The notes: generated by a model not told the origin, from the sequence alone. A DNA stretch of 64,000 nt from Salipiger abyssi (GCF_017311415.1 NZ_JAEKIS010000006.1:1-64000), one strand, 5' to 3'. Counted from the first letter of the stretch, positions 41,580 through 51,812 are shown. A program made the numbers and translations.

Positions 41580-41933
41580 TCAGACCGGCACCACCGCAAG
41601 CGCCACCCGGCGCCCCTCGCCCAGCAGCACGTTATAGGTCCGGCAGGCCGAGGGCGTGTTCATCACCTCGACCCCGAGCCCGGCGTCCTCGAGCCGCTCG
41701 CGGAGCGCGGTCGGCAGCGGCGCGATCTCGGCGCCGGTGCCGACGAAGAGCACGTCGACATCACCCGCCAGCGCCAGCAGCGCCTCGGCATCGTCCAGCC
41801 CGCCCCAGGAGCGGCAGCCGTCGCTCGACAGGCACAGCGCGCCGCCCAGAGGACGTCCGCCGACCCGGAAGAATCCCGGGCCGTAACCGTCGACCGGCTG
41901 AGCGCCGCCAAAGCTGATTTCATTCATCTGCAT
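41580..41933 (-). CDS. Mth938-like domain protein (DUF498)
   Basis: A 117-residue protein of the Mth938/NDUFAF3-like family. The conserved VLFVGTGAEIAPLPTALRE and VMNTPSACRTYNVLLGEGR are visible, and the latter is the family signature. The human relative assists complex I assembly; bacterial function is open. Its place just downstream of secDF is conserved in alphaproteobacteria, here with a TauE-family gene in between. Confidence 0.88.
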   Translation of the reverse strand: MQMNEISFGGAQPVDGYGPGFFRVGGRPLGGALCLSSDGCRSWGGLDDAEALLALAGDVDVLFVGTGAEIAPLPTALRERLEDAGLGVEVMNTPSACRTYNVLLGEGRRVALAVVPV

Positions 41934-41942
41934 GGTTGTCCC

Positions 41943-42695
41943 CTAGTCCCACACAGGCAATCCCAGCACGATTGCCGTCGCGATGATCAGGTAGGCCACG
42001 ACACGGTATTCCCCCTCCCGTGCCGGGTTAAACAGCGCCTGGCCCACTTTCGTGCCCAGACCATAAGGCAAAAGCATGAGAAGACCAAGGGGGATGGCCG
42101 AAAGCGTTAACACGCCCTGCATCGCCATGAGGGGCAAAAGCAACACCGAAGTGACGGTGAGAAAGACCAGGATCGTCGCACGCGAACGCGCCACGCTGTC
42201 CTGCCCCGCAAGTTGAAAAAGGATCAGCACCGGCCCCAGCAGCCCGGTGGCACCGCCGACGAAGCCGGTGGCGCCGGCCACCGCCGCGCGCATCCCCGGC
42301 CCCGGCACGCCGCGATAGCGCCAGCCGGTCACCAGCGCCGCCAGCGTCACTGCCGCGACGCCCACCACCGCCCAGCGAAGCACCGTCACATCCGCGAGCT
42401 TCAGCACCCGGATCCCCAGCGCCACCATCGGCAGCGCCGCCAGCACCATGAGCCCGGTCGCTTTGCGGTTCACCTCGCCCAATGCGCGCGGCAGCACCGT
42501 GACGACCGAGACCATGGCCGCGATATTGAAGGACGCAATGGCCGCCTCGACGGGCAGAAAGATCGCCCCCACCGGCATAAAGACCAGCGCCGCGCCAAAG
42601 CCGGCAAAGCCATAGACCAGCCCCGCGACAAAGCAGGTGCCAAGCATCGCCCAGAGCCCCGGCGCCGCCAGAGCCTGGGCGAAGGCCTCAGACAC
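41943..42695 (-). CDS. TauE/SafE-family sulfite exporter-like permease
   Basis: A 250-residue membrane protein with about seven helices, including GLVYGFAGFGAALVFMPVG near the N-terminus and GATGFVGGATGLLGPVLILF in the middle. This glycine-rich pair of repeats is typical of TauE/SafE, thought to carry sulfite, sulfoacetate or similar anions. The start lies inside the end of secF (8-bp overlap). Substrate is unknown. Confidence 0.85.
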   Translation of the reverse strand: MSEAFAQALAAPGLWAMLGTCFVAGLVYGFAGFGAALVFMPVGAIFLPVEAAIASFNIAAMVSVVTVLPRALGEVNRKATGLMVLAALPMVALGIRVLKLADVTVLRWAVVGVAAVTLAALVTGWRYRGVPGPGMRAAVAGATGFVGGATGLLGPVLILFQLAGQDSVARSRATILVFLTVTSVLLLPLMAMQGVLTLSAIPLGLLMLLPYGLGTKVGQALFNPAREGEYRVVAYLIIATAIVLGLPVWD

Positions 42696-43659
42696 TCGTG
42701 CCCGCCGCCTTGGCCTCGGCCTCCGCCTCGGGCTTCGACCAGTCGCGCTTGACGCCCAGCCAGAGCAGGATCGCCGAAGCCACGAAGATCGAGGAATAGG
42801 TGCCCACGAACACGCCCCAGATCATCGCAAAGACAAAGCCCCGGATCACGTCGCCACCGAGCGCAAACAGCGCGAACAGCGCCAGAAGCGTGGTCAGCGA
42901 GGTCATGATCGTGCGGCTCAGCGTCTCGTTGATCGACAGGTTCAGCACCTCTTTCAGCGGGCGTTTCTTGTACTTGACCAGGTTCTCGCGCACCCGGTCG
43001 AACACCACCACCGTGTCGTTGAGCGAATAGCCCACGATGGTCAGCAGCGCCGCGATGATCGCCAGATCGAACTTGATCCCCACTTCCGAGAACACGCCGA
43101 TGGTCAGCAGCACGTCATGCACCAGCGCCAGCACCGCGCCGAGCGCGAACTGCCATTCGAAGCGCAGCCAGATATAGATAAGCACCGCCGCGATCGCGAG
43201 GCCCACGGCCAGAAAGGCGGTCTGGATCAGCTCGCCCGAGACTTTCGGCCCGACGCTTTCCACCGAGACGAACTGGATGTCCGGCGCGATCTCCTGAAGC
43301 GCGCCCTCGACCGCGGCGATGGTCTCCTGGGTGACCGCCTCCTGGTCGTCCTGCGCCTGGATGCGCACCATGGCGACGTTGCGGTCGGGGCCGAAGCTCG
43401 GGTCGAACACCTCGGAGATGGTGCTGTCGCCCAGCCCCAGCGCCGAGATCGCGTCGCGATAGGCGCCCACATCCACCGGTTGCGCGCTCTCCGTCCGGAT
43501 CGTCGTGCCGCCGCGGAAGTCGATGCCGTAATTCAGCCCGCGCAGGCCAAAGCTGACCATGGCCAGCACGATCATGAAAGCCGAGATGCCGAGCCACATC
43601 TTCCAGTGCCTGAAGAAATCGAACGCGGTCCCGTCCTTGACCAGTCTCAGATGGTGCAT
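42688..43659 (-). CDS. secF: Protein translocase subunit SecF
   Basis: A 323-residue membrane protein with six helices. The N-terminal RGLNYGIDFRGGTTIRTE and the later GYSLNDTVVVFDRVREN are SecF signatures. With SecD it uses the proton gradient to pull proteins through SecYEG. It begins one base after the secD stop. Confidence 0.96.
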   Translation of the reverse strand: MHHLRLVKDGTAFDFFRHWKMWLGISAFMIVLAMVSFGLRGLNYGIDFRGGTTIRTESAQPVDVGAYRDAISALGLGDSTISEVFDPSFGPDRNVAMVRIQAQDDQEAVTQETIAAVEGALQEIAPDIQFVSVESVGPKVSGELIQTAFLAVGLAIAAVLIYIWLRFEWQFALGAVLALVHDVLLTIGVFSEVGIKFDLAIIAALLTIVGYSLNDTVVVFDRVRENLVKYKKRPLKEVLNLSINETLSRTIMTSLTTLLALFALFALGGDVIRGFVFAMIWGVFVGTYSSIFVASAILLWLGVKRDWSKPEAEAEAKAAGTSV

Positions 43660-43660
43660 A

Positions 43661-45322
43661 TCAGATCTCCAGAGTCCGGGGGCGACGGCGTTCGAACCAC
43701 ATCACCAGCAGCAGCCGCGTCACCCAGATCGCGGTGAAGACCGAGGTCACGATGCCGAGCCCCAGCGTGATGGCAAAGCCGCGCACCGGGCCGGAGCCCA
43801 TGACGTAGAGGATCACGGCGGTGATGAAGGTGGTGATATTGGCGTCGACGATGGCCGACAACGCCCGTTCGTAACCGAGCTCGATGGCCCGGGCCGGGCC
43901 GCGCGCCGATTTCAGCTCTTCGCGGATGCGTTCGAAGATCAGCACATTGGCGTCCACCGCCATGCCGACCGTCAGCACGATGCCGGCGATGCCGGGCAGC
44001 GTCAGCGTCGCCCCGATCAGCGACAGGATGCCCATGATCAGCGCGATATTGAGGATCAGCGCCACATTGGCGAAGAGCCCGAAGAGCCCGTAGCTCAGGA
44101 ACATGAAGACCAGCACGGCGGCAAAGGCCACGCCGGTGGCGAGCTTGCCCGCCTCGATGCTGTCCTGCCCGAGTTCAGGGCCGATGGTGCGCTCCTCGAG
44201 GAACTCCATCCCCGCCGGCAGCGCGCCGGCGCGCAGCAGCACGGCGAGATTGGTACTTTCCTCGACCGAGAAATTGCCGGTGATGATGCCCGAGCCGCCG
44301 GGAATGTGGCTCTGAATCACCGGCGCCGAGATCACCTCGTCATCGAGCACGATGGCGAAGGGCGAGCCGATATTCTCGGCGGTGTAATCGCCGAACTTGC
44401 GCGCCCCCGAGGGGTTGAAGCGGAAATTCACCGCCGGGCGGCCGTTCTGGTCATAGGAAGGCTGCGCGTCGACCAGCTCCTCGCCGGTCACCACGGGGGC
44501 CTGTTCGAGGATGTAATAGACGCCGTCCTCGTTTTGCGACGGCAGGATCTCGTTGCCGACACCGGGGCTTTCATTGGCATTGGTGGAGCGGCTGATCACC
44601 GGCTGAAAGGTGAGCTGCGCGGTGGTGCCGATGATGTCCTTCAGCTCGGCGGCCGAGCCGATGCCCGGCACCTGGATGAGGATCCGGTCGGCGCCCTGGC
44701 GCTGGATCGTCGGTTCGCGCGTGCCGACCTCGTCGATGCGGCGGCGGATGATCTCCAGCGACTGGCGCAGGGTGCGCTCGTCGGTGGCCTGTTTCTCGGC
44801 CTCCGAGAAACTCACGACAATGTCGCTGCCCTCGCCCGCCACTTGCAGGTCGGTGGCGCCGGCACCGGTGAGCGAGACCACCGGCTGCGCCAGACCGCGC
44901 ACCAGCTCCAGCGCGCGCGCCATGCCCTCGGGGTTGGAGATGCGCACCCGCAGCGTGCCGGGCTCGGAGGGTTGCAACCGCACCGTGCCGACCTCGTCGC
45001 GGGCATCGCGCAGGATGTCGCGGACATCGGGCCAGAGCGCCTCCATCCGCGCGGCATAGACATCGGCGACCTTGACCTCGGCCAGCAGATGCGCGCCGCC
45101 GCGCAGGTCGAGCCCGAGATTCACCAGATCCGAGGGCAGCCAGTTCGGCCACCCAGCCGCCTGCGCCTCGCGTTCGGGCGTGGCGCCGCTCGTCTCGATG
45201 GCTTTCACGGCGTCGTTGTGAGTCTCGACGCGGTTATAGAAGAGGTTGGGCGCCGCCAGCACCAGCCCCGCGACCACCAGCGCCCAGATCAGGACGCGCT
45301 TCCAGGTATCGATTTGCAGCAT
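43661..45322 (-). CDS. secD: Protein translocase subunit SecD
   Basis: A 553-residue protein with one N-terminal helix, a large periplasmic domain (LGLDLRGGAHLLAEV at its start) and five C-terminal helices (TVGMAVDANVLIFERIREEL). These are the SecD hallmarks. It lies between yajC and secF in the usual yajC-secD-secF order. Confidence 0.96.
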   Translation of the reverse strand: MLQIDTWKRVLIWALVVAGLVLAAPNLFYNRVETHNDAVKAIETSGATPEREAQAAGWPNWLPSDLVNLGLDLRGGAHLLAEVKVADVYAARMEALWPDVRDILRDARDEVGTVRLQPSEPGTLRVRISNPEGMARALELVRGLAQPVVSLTGAGATDLQVAGEGSDIVVSFSEAEKQATDERTLRQSLEIIRRRIDEVGTREPTIQRQGADRILIQVPGIGSAAELKDIIGTTAQLTFQPVISRSTNANESPGVGNEILPSQNEDGVYYILEQAPVVTGEELVDAQPSYDQNGRPAVNFRFNPSGARKFGDYTAENIGSPFAIVLDDEVISAPVIQSHIPGGSGIITGNFSVEESTNLAVLLRAGALPAGMEFLEERTIGPELGQDSIEAGKLATGVAFAAVLVFMFLSYGLFGLFANVALILNIALIMGILSLIGATLTLPGIAGIVLTVGMAVDANVLIFERIREELKSARGPARAIELGYERALSAIVDANITTFITAVILYVMGSGPVRGFAITLGLGIVTSVFTAIWVTRLLLVMWFERRRPRTLEI

Positions 45323-45350
45323 GCTTACGCGCGCCCTCTTCGGTCAGGGA

Positions 45351-45638
45351 TCAGCTTTCGGCCGGTTCGGTCTTGGAGAGCACCTGGCTGATGGTGTTCT
45401 GCACGACGCGGACCTTGACGCCCTCGGCGATCTCGATCTCGACCTCGTTGTTTTCCTTGACCTTCGCGACCTTGCCGATGATCCCGCCCTGGGTCACCAC
45501 CTGATCGCCCCGGCGCAGCGCCGACACCATTTTCTGGTGTTCCTTGACCTTCTTCTGCTGCGGACGGATGAGCAGGAAATACATGATCCCGAAGATCAGG
45601 ATCAGCGGGACGAACTGGGCAATGGCGCTGCCTTCCAT
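45351..45638 (-). CDS. yajC: Preprotein translocase subunit YajC
   Basis: A 95-residue membrane protein starting at the ATG at 45638 after GAGGAG. One helix (IAQFVPLILIFGIMYFLLIRP) is followed by QQKKVKEHQKMVSALRRGD and a basic/acidic tail, the standard YajC layout. It binds the SecDF complex. It is the first gene of the leftward yajC-secD-secF operon. Confidence 0.94.
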   Translation of the reverse strand: MEGSAIAQFVPLILIFGIMYFLLIRPQQKKVKEHQKMVSALRRGDQVVTQGGIIGKVAKVKENNEVEIEIAEGVKVRVVQNTISQVLSKTEPAES

Positions 45639-45771
45639 GGGCGGGCTCCTCGTTGGATGGTGGCGGGGGAGGCCCCCCTTGCAAGTCGCGCGGAACCTAT
45701 GTGCGAACGGTAGCGGATGCAAGGCGGCTGAGGCGCCGCTCACGCAAGCCTGCCTGACACCCCTCGCCTGT

Positions 45772-45873
45772 CCCGCCCCGGACGCGATCCGCCCCCTCCC
45801 CCTGACACCCGCCCCAGACTTGATCCGGGGCCTCAGCGACAGCCATGAGGCCCCGGGTCGAGCCCGGGGCGGG
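45772..45873. repeat. Cluster of three GC-rich dispersed repeats, two in inverted orientation
   Basis: A partial copy (45772-45790), a full copy (45808-45833) and an inverted full copy (45847-45873) of the CCCGCCCC(G/A)G ... CCGGGGCCTC element. The last two can form a long hairpin. Same family as 21863-21940 and 26656-26683. They lie in the 297-bp gap between divergent yajC and the hypothetical gene at 45936. Confidence 0.55.
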
Positions 45874-45935
45874 AGGCTCTTTTCCAACCGGCGCAAATCG
45901 GGATAGGCTCGCGTCAAAGGCGACGGGGGCCGGTG

Positions 45936-46385
45936 ATGCCAACAGAGGTCAGTATCGAACTCATCACAGGCGCCTTTGTGCTTGCGGGCGTCGTTTTTGG
46001 CGCGCTCATACAGTTTTTCCTGACCAATATCCGGACTCGCCGCGAAGCCTTCGAACAGCGTCAGAGCGAAGCCTATGTCGCCTTTCTGAAGGCCACCGCC
46101 GAGCTCGCGATCGCTCAGACACGGGATCAGGGGTCAGCCTCCCTGCCCGCCGCGATGGCCGCCGCTGCCGAGGCCAAGGCGCGCATCGCCATTTACGGCA
46201 ATGCGGATGTGGCGAAACGTCTGGCGCATTTCATGCGCAAACACGAGGCACTTACCTCTCCCGAAGCGATGGCGGACTTCGTGGCGGTCGCGACTGCGAT
46301 GCGAAAAAGCTCGCGCCGCGCAAAAAACGCGATCCCCGCATCGGATCTCGGTCAGCTCCTGTTCAGCGCCGATGTGCCCGACTGA
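45936..46385 (+). CDS. Hypothetical protein with one membrane helix
   Basis: About 149 residues from the ATG at 45936 (a GTG three bases earlier is also possible). A short N-terminus leads into one helix (ELITGAFVLAGVVFGALIQF) and a cytoplasmic helical region of about 115 residues rich in Ala, Glu and Arg. Members with this layout resemble small DUF-type membrane-anchored helical proteins, but I do not recognise the family. It is followed 15 bp later by the exported protease gene. Confidence 0.6.
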   Translation: MPTEVSIELITGAFVLAGVVFGALIQFFLTNIRTRREAFEQRQSEAYVAFLKATAELAIAQTRDQGSASLPAAMAAAAEAKARIAIYGNADVAKRLAHFMRKHEALTSPEAMADFVAVATAMRKSSRRAKNAIPASDLGQLLFSADVPD

Positions 46386-46400
46386 CACCAAGAACCCGCA

Positions 46401-47084
46401 ATGATCCGCACCGCGCTGCTCGCCCTCCTCCTCGCCACCCCAGCCACCGCGCAGGATCTGCCCGCCCTGCCCCTCGCAGACCACCCCCAATGGCAGGCTG
46501 TGGGCAGGCTCAACACCAGGGGCTACAACCGGCGCGGCATGTGTTCCGGGGCGCTGATCGCGCCCGATACGGTGCTGACCGCCGCGCATTGTCTCGCCGG
46601 CCCCGGCGGCACGCCGGAGCGGGCCGAGAACCTGCATTTCGTCGCGGGCTGGCTTGGCGGCGACTATGCCGGGGAGAGCGCCGTGGCGGGGTATGAGCTG
46701 CACCCCGAGGCCTATGACAACCTGCATCTCGATATCGAGCACGATCTGGCGCTGGTCACGCTGGCCCAGCCGCTCGACATCGCGCCTCTGCATATCGGCA
46801 GCGGCTTCGCCCCGCCTTTCGCGCTGATCGGCTATCACGATCACCGGCCGCACCGGCTTTCGGCCCGGTTCGACTGCAAGGGCCGGAAGGATCACGCGCT
46901 CCTGCGCATCGCCTGCCCGGTGCGGCCCGGCAATTCCGGCGGGCCGGTGCTGAGCGGCGGGCCGGGCGCGTGGGAGGTGACAGCGGTGGTCACTGCCTAT
47001 GCGCAAGGCGATACGCTGGCGGTGCCGGTGGATGAATGGGTTCGGGCGCGGCTGCTGCGGGGCGCCCCCTACACCTCGGATTAA
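46401..47084 (+). CDS. Exported trypsin-like serine protease
   Basis: A 227-residue protein with a signal peptide (MIRTALLALLLATPATAQ). The chymotrypsin-fold triad is present: His in VLTAAHC, Asp in EHDLALV and Ser in PGNSGGPV. The short length and absence of PDZ domains distinguish it from DegP-type proteases. It is probably periplasmic or secreted. serS follows 49 bp later. Confidence 0.85.
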   Translation: MIRTALLALLLATPATAQDLPALPLADHPQWQAVGRLNTRGYNRRGMCSGALIAPDTVLTAAHCLAGPGGTPERAENLHFVAGWLGGDYAGESAVAGYELHPEAYDNLHLDIEHDLALVTLAQPLDIAPLHIGSGFAPPFALIGYHDHRPHRLSARFDCKGRKDHALLRIACPVRPGNSGGPVLSGGPGAWEVTAVVTAYAQGDTLAVPVDEWVRARLLRGAPYTSD

Positions 47085-47133
47085 AAAGAGGGCATAACCG
47101 CCGCGACTCGCACCCAAAGAAGGACAAGGGACG

Positions 47134-48426
47134 ATGCACGACATCCGCGCCATCCGAGAAACCCCCGCCGCATGGGATGCGGCGCTGTCTCGCCGTGGGC
47201 TGGATGCGCAATCGTCCTCGGTCCTGGCCATCGACGAGGAACGCCGCGCCGCGATCCACGCCGCCGAAACCGCGCAGGCCGAGCAGAACAGGGCCTCCAA
47301 GGAGGTCGGCAAGGCCAAGGCCTCCGGCGACGAGGCGGAGTTCGAACGGCTGCGCGCGCTGGTCTCGGCGAAAAAATCCGAGGTGGCGGAGATGCAGGCC
47401 AAGGCCAAGGAGCTCGACACCCAGCTCACCGATCTGCTGATGGGCATGCCGAACCTGCCCTATGACGATGTGCCCGAGGGCGCGGACGAGGACGACAATG
47501 TTGAGATCCGCCGCTGGGGCACGCCGGCGACCTATGATTTCGCCCCCAAGGAGCATTACCAGCTCGAGGGCGTACAGAATGGCATGGATTTCGAGACCGC
47601 CGCCAAGCTCTCCGGCGCGCGTTTCGTGGTGCTCTCGGGCGCCGTGGCGCGCATCCACCGGGCTCTGGCGCAGTTCATGCTCGACACCCACACCGAGGAG
47701 AACGGGCTCACCGAGACCTGGACCCCGGTGCTGGTGCGCGAAGAGATGATGTATGGCACCGGCCAGCTGCCGAAATTCGGCGAGGACAGCTATCAGACCC
47801 GCGAGGGCTGGTGGCTGGTGCCCACCGCCGAGGTGACGCTGACCAATATCGTCAACGGGCTGACCGTGGACGAAGACTACCTGCCGCGCCGCTATGTGGC
47901 GCATACGCAGTGCTTCCGCTCGGAGGCGGGCTCTGCGGGGCGCGACACCGCCGGCATGCTGCGTCAGCACCAGTTCGAGAAGGTCGAGATGGTCTCGGTC
48001 ACGCACCCGGAGAAATCGCGCGAAGAGCTCGACCGGATGACCGGCTGCGCGCAGGGCATTCTGGAAAAGCTGGGCCTGCCCTATCGCACCGTGGTGCTCT
48101 GCACCGGCGATATGGGCTTCGGCGCGCGGCGGACGCATGATATCGAGGTCTGGCTGCCCGGGCAGAACACCTATCGCGAGATCTCCTCGGTCTCGGTCTG
48201 CGGCGATTTCCAGGCGCGGCGGATGAACGCGCGGTTCAAGCCGGGCGCCGGTGGCAAGCCGGACTATGTGCATACGCTGAACGGCTCGGGTCTCGCCGTC
48301 GGGCGCTGCCTGATCGCGGTGCTGGAAAACGGCCAGCAGGCGGATGGCTCGGTCAAGCTGCCCGAGGCGCTGCATCCGTGGCTGCGCGGCAAGACCACGC
48401 TCACGGCGGATGGGGATCTGGTCTGA
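47134..48426 (+). CDS. serS: Seryl-tRNA synthetase
   Basis: A 430-residue class-II aminoacyl-tRNA synthetase. The N-terminal coiled-coil arm (about residues 25-105, Glu/Lys/Ala-rich) grips the long variable arm of tRNA-Ser. Motif 2 is [20 protein letters not shown], motif 3 is [18 protein letters not shown], and TAEVTLTN contacts serine. It charges tRNA-Ser and also supplies Ser-tRNA-Sec where relevant. The sequence appears complete. Confidence 0.97.
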   Translation: MHDIRAIRETPAAWDAALSRRGLDAQSSSVLAIDEERRAAIHAAETAQAEQNRASKEVGKAKASGDEAEFERLRALVSAKKSEVAEMQAKAKELDTQLTDLLMGMPNLPYDDVPEGADEDDNVEIRRWGTPATYDFAPKEHYQLEGVQNGMDFETAAKLSGARFVVLSGAVARIHRALAQFMLDTHTEENGLTETWTPVLVREEMMYGTGQLPKFGEDSYQTREGWWLVPTAEVTLTNIVNGLTVDEDYLPRRYVAHTQCFRSEAGSAGRDTAGMLRQHQFEKVEMVSVTHPEKSREELDRMTGCAQGILEKLGLPYRTVVLCTGDMGFGARRTHDIEVWLPGQNTYREISSVSVCGDFQARRMNARFKPGAGGKPDYVHTLNGSGLAVGRCLIAVLENGQQADGSVKLPEALHPWLRGKTTLTADGDLV

Positions 48427-48428
48427 TC

Positions 48429-49130
48429 ATGAACAAGCTCTGGGCGGCAGCGGTATTCCTGGCAGCGGTGGCCTTTGCCGCCGGGCCGGTGCTGTGGCCC
48501 GGCTTCGGCGGCTTCGCACCCGACGCCTTTCCCGTACCGCAGAACGAACCGCCGGTGCAGCCGGCGGGCTACGCCTTTGCAATCTGGGGGCTGATCTATC
48601 TCTGGCTCGTCGCGGGCACCGGTTTCGGCCTGCTGCGCCGCGCCGAAGACCCCGACTGGCAGAGCCACCGCCCGGCGCTGCTGCTGAGCCTCGGCATAGG
48701 TGTGGTCTGGCTGCCGGTGGCGCAGGTCTCGCCGCTGGCCGCCACGGCGATGATCTGGGTGATGCTGACCGCCGCGCTGCTGGCGCTGTTCCGCACCGGC
48801 GACATGGACCGCTGGTTGCAGATCTCGCCGCTGGCTGTCTATTCGGGCTGGCTGACGGCGGCGGCGCCGGTCTCGGTCGGGCTGCTGCTGGCGGGCTATG
48901 GCTGGCTGCCCGAGACCACCGCCGCGCTGGTGGCGCTGGTCATCGCGCTCACCCTCGCGCTGGTGATGCAATACCGGCTGCACCGGGCGCCGCTTTACGG
49001 GATCACGGTGATCTGGGCGCTGATCGCGGTGATCGTGGCCAATTCCTCGCCGCTCAATATCGCCGTGGCGGGGCTGGCGCTGATCGGGATCTTCGCCATT
49101 CTGGCGCTGCGCGGCACCGACACCGAATAA
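48429..49130 (+). CDS. TspO/MBR-related membrane protein
   Basis: A 233-residue protein beginning MNKLWAAAVFLAAVAFAA, 2 bp after the serS stop. It has about six hydrophobic helices and Trp-rich segments (PAGYAFAIWGLIYLWLVAGT). The AIWGLIY region resembles TspO/tryptophan-rich sensory proteins and their DUF relatives. TspO binds porphyrins and modulates tetrapyrrole metabolism, but that role is not established for this more distant protein. Confidence 0.6.
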   Translation: MNKLWAAAVFLAAVAFAAGPVLWPGFGGFAPDAFPVPQNEPPVQPAGYAFAIWGLIYLWLVAGTGFGLLRRAEDPDWQSHRPALLLSLGIGVVWLPVAQVSPLAATAMIWVMLTAALLALFRTGDMDRWLQISPLAVYSGWLTAAAPVSVGLLLAGYGWLPETTAALVALVIALTLALVMQYRLHRAPLYGITVIWALIAVIVANSSPLNIAVAGLALIGIFAILALRGTDTE

Positions 49131-49260
49131 GCGCCCGGGCGGTTTCCGGGCTTGCAGCGCCGGCGCTTTCGGTCATCCTTGCCCGGTGAGGCCACCGCCC
49201 GGAACCCGGGCGGCACCCTGCCGGTTGTCTTCGCGACGCCCCCAGCCAGGACCGCTTACC

Positions 49261-50217
49261 ATGCAGATCTTTCAGTGCCCCAATTGCGGGGCACCGCTCT
49301 ACTTTCACAATACCGGCTGCACCTGCGGTCAGCAGGTCAGTTTCGATCCGGAGCGCCAGCTCATGCAGCCCGCGGCAGAGGTCTGCGCGAATCGCGAGAT
49401 CATCGGCTGCAACTGGCAGGCCGAGGCTGGCGGGCTCTGCCGCTCCTGCGCGATGACCGAGACGCTGCCGGATCTGCGCGAGGCGGAAAACCGACCGCTC
49501 TGGGAGGTTTCCGAACGCGCCAAGCGCTGGATGCTGGCCAATCTCGCCCGATGGGGCTGGTTCACCGAGGCCGATCCCGGCGGGCGGCCGGTGTTCCGGC
49601 TGCTCTCGGAAAGCACGGCGGCGGGGCCCGAAGAGATCGTGATGGGGCACGCGGATGGCATCATCACCATCAATGTGACCGAGGCGAGCGACGCAGTGCT
49701 GGCGCTGCGGCAGGAGCAGTTCGGCGAGCTCTACCGCACGATGCTGGGCCATATGCGTCACGAGATCGCGCATTATCTGTTCCTGCGGCTGAGCGCCGAA
49801 CCGGGCTTTCTCGAGGCGTTCCGCCCGCTCTTCGGCGACGAGCGGCAGGATTACGGCGCCGCGCTCGAGGCGCATTACGCCGAGCCGCAGCCGGCGGGCT
49901 ATGACCATGTCACCAGCTATGCCACCGCGCATCCGCATGAGGACTGGGCCGAGAGCATCGCGCATCTGCTGCATCTGGTGGATCTGGTCGACAGTGCCGC
50001 GGCGGCGGGTCTGGCAGTTCCGGGCGGCCCGACACCGGGATATGATGCCTATGCCGAGAGCGACACCGAAGCCGAGATCACGCTCGCGGTGGACCTGTCG
50101 ATCGCAATGAACCATGTGAACCGCGCTCTGGATCTGCCGGATCTCTACCCGTTCGTTCTGGCGCAGGGAGTGCGTGACAAGCTGAGCTTCGCGCATGGCT
50201 GGCTGCGGCGCAGCTGA
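49261..50217 (+). CDS. Zinc-ribbon putative zinc metallopeptidase
   Basis: A 318-residue cytosolic protein starting at the ATG at 49261. The N-terminal zinc ribbon has CPNCGAPLYFHNTGCTCG (CxxC plus CxC), and two more cysteine pairs lie at about residues 40-65 (VCANREIIGC, LCRSC). The metalloprotease motif HEIAHYLF (HExxH) follows near residue 165, and ESIAHLLHLVD could supply the third ligand. This combination matches the putative zinc-binding metallopeptidase family of proteobacteria. Substrate unknown. Confidence 0.75.
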   Translation: MQIFQCPNCGAPLYFHNTGCTCGQQVSFDPERQLMQPAAEVCANREIIGCNWQAEAGGLCRSCAMTETLPDLREAENRPLWEVSERAKRWMLANLARWGWFTEADPGGRPVFRLLSESTAAGPEEIVMGHADGIITINVTEASDAVLALRQEQFGELYRTMLGHMRHEIAHYLFLRLSAEPGFLEAFRPLFGDERQDYGAALEAHYAEPQPAGYDHVTSYATAHPHEDWAESIAHLLHLVDLVDSAAAAGLAVPGGPTPGYDAYAESDTEAEITLAVDLSIAMNHVNRALDLPDLYPFVLAQGVRDKLSFAHGWLRRS

Positions 50218-50403
50218 GGTTTGCGGCACTGTGCCCCATGGCAGCGAGCAGAATTGCCTATCCTCCTCGCTCCGGGCGTGATCCGTACGCGCAGTTCAAC
50301 AAGCCTGCACCAGAGGCCAAGCTTCGATCTTTGAAGGAGCCTGAGAAAGCCGATGACTTCGCGCCATCGGCTCATTCTTCGCCGGGAACAAACCGTCCCG
50401 GTC

Positions 50404-51630
50404 TCACCCCATATCGAAGCCCAGATGCTTCGCCACGGTGAAGATGTCCTTGTCGCCGCGCCCGCACATGTTCATCACGAGGATGTGGTCGCGGGGCAGC
50501 GTCGGCGCCAGCTTCATCACATGGCCAAGCGCGTGGCAGGGCTCCAGCGCCGGGATGATGCCCTCGGTGCGGCAGGAGAACTGGAACGCCTCCAGCGCCT
50601 CCTTGTCGGTGATCGAGACATATTCCGCGCGGCCCGTGTCATGCAGCCAGGCATGTTCCGGCCCGATGCCGGGATAATCCAGCCCCGCCGAGATCGAGAA
50701 GCCTTCGAGGATCTGGCCGTCATCGTCCTGAAGCAGATAGGTGCGGTTGCCATGCAGCACGCCCGGGCGCCCGCCGGTGAGCGAGGCGCAATGCTCCATC
50801 TTTTCGTTGACGCCCTTGCCCCCCGCTTCGACGCCGATGATCTTCACCGACGGGTCGTCGAGGAACGGATAGAACAGCCCCATGGCGTTGGAGCCGCCGC
50901 CGATCGCGGCGATGATCGTGTCGGGCAGACGGCCCTCGCCCTCCTGCTCGGGGAGCTGCCAGCGCACTTCCTTGCCGATGATCGACTGGAAATCGCGCAC
51001 CATCGCAGGGTAAGGCGCGGGGCCGGCCACCGTGCCGATGCAGTAAAACGTGTCGCGCACATTGGTCACCCAGTCGCGCAGCGCGTCGTTCATCGCGTCC
51101 TTCAGCGTGCCGCGCCCGGAGGTCACCGGCACCACCTCGGCGCCCAGAAGGCGCATGCGGAAGACGTTGGGCTGCTGACGCTCGACATCATGCGCGCCCA
51201 TATAGACCACGCATTTCAGCCCGAACTTGGCACAGACAGTGGCGGTGGCCACGCCGTGCTGACCGGCGCCGGTCTCGGCGATGATGCGGGTCTTGCCCAT
51301 GCGCTTGGCGAGGATGATCTGCCCCAGCACATTGTTGATCTTGTGCGCGCCGGTGTGGTTCAGCTCGTCGCGCTTGAGATAGATCTTGGCCCCACCCAGC
51401 TCTTCGGTCATGCGCGCGGCATAATAGAGCGGCGAGGGGCGGCCCACGTAATGGGTCCAGAGATCGTTCATCTCGTCCCAGAAGCTCTGGTCGGTCTTGG
51501 CCTTTTCGTATTCCTCTTCCAGCGAGAGGATCAGCGGCATCAGGGTTTCCGATACGAAACGCCCGCCATAGATGCCGAAACGCCCGTTTTCGTCGGGGCC
51601 GTTCATGAAGGAATTGACCAGATCGTCCAT
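50404..51630 (-). CDS. trpB: Tryptophan synthase beta chain
   Basis: A 408-residue PLP enzyme that condenses indole and serine to tryptophan. The PLP lysine lies in [16 protein letters not shown], the phosphate-binding loop in [15 protein letters not shown] and the Glu/Asp region in [12 protein letters not shown]. In other bacteria trpB lies by trpF or trpA; neither is in the window. Divergent from the transglutaminase gene, with a 182-bp spacer. Confidence 0.96.
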   Translation of the reverse strand: MDDLVNSFMNGPDENGRFGIYGGRFVSETLMPLILSLEEEYEKAKTDQSFWDEMNDLWTHYVGRPSPLYYAARMTEELGGAKIYLKRDELNHTGAHKINNVLGQIILAKRMGKTRIIAETGAGQHGVATATVCAKFGLKCVVYMGAHDVERQQPNVFRMRLLGAEVVPVTSGRGTLKDAMNDALRDWVTNVRDTFYCIGTVAGPAPYPAMVRDFQSIIGKEVRWQLPEQEGEGRLPDTIIAAIGGGSNAMGLFYPFLDDPSVKIIGVEAGGKGVNEKMEHCASLTGGRPGVLHGNRTYLLQDDDGQILEGFSISAGLDYPGIGPEHAWLHDTGRAEYVSITDKEALEAFQFSCRTEGIIPALEPCHALGHVMKLAPTLPRDHILVMNMCGRGDKDIFTVAKHLGFDMG

Positions 51631-51812
51631 CGCGCTTCTCCGTGTCGCAGCGGCCTCTGTCTAAGGCATCATACGGGCGCTTGACCAGCCCGCGCGGCCA
51701 CCTTTCGCGCGGAAAAGCGGCGTGGGACGACACGCCGGGCTTGTCTTGCGGCGCGGCCTGCCGTTTCCTATACGCGTCGCACCGCATTCCGACAGTCAGG
51801 ACACCCAACGCC

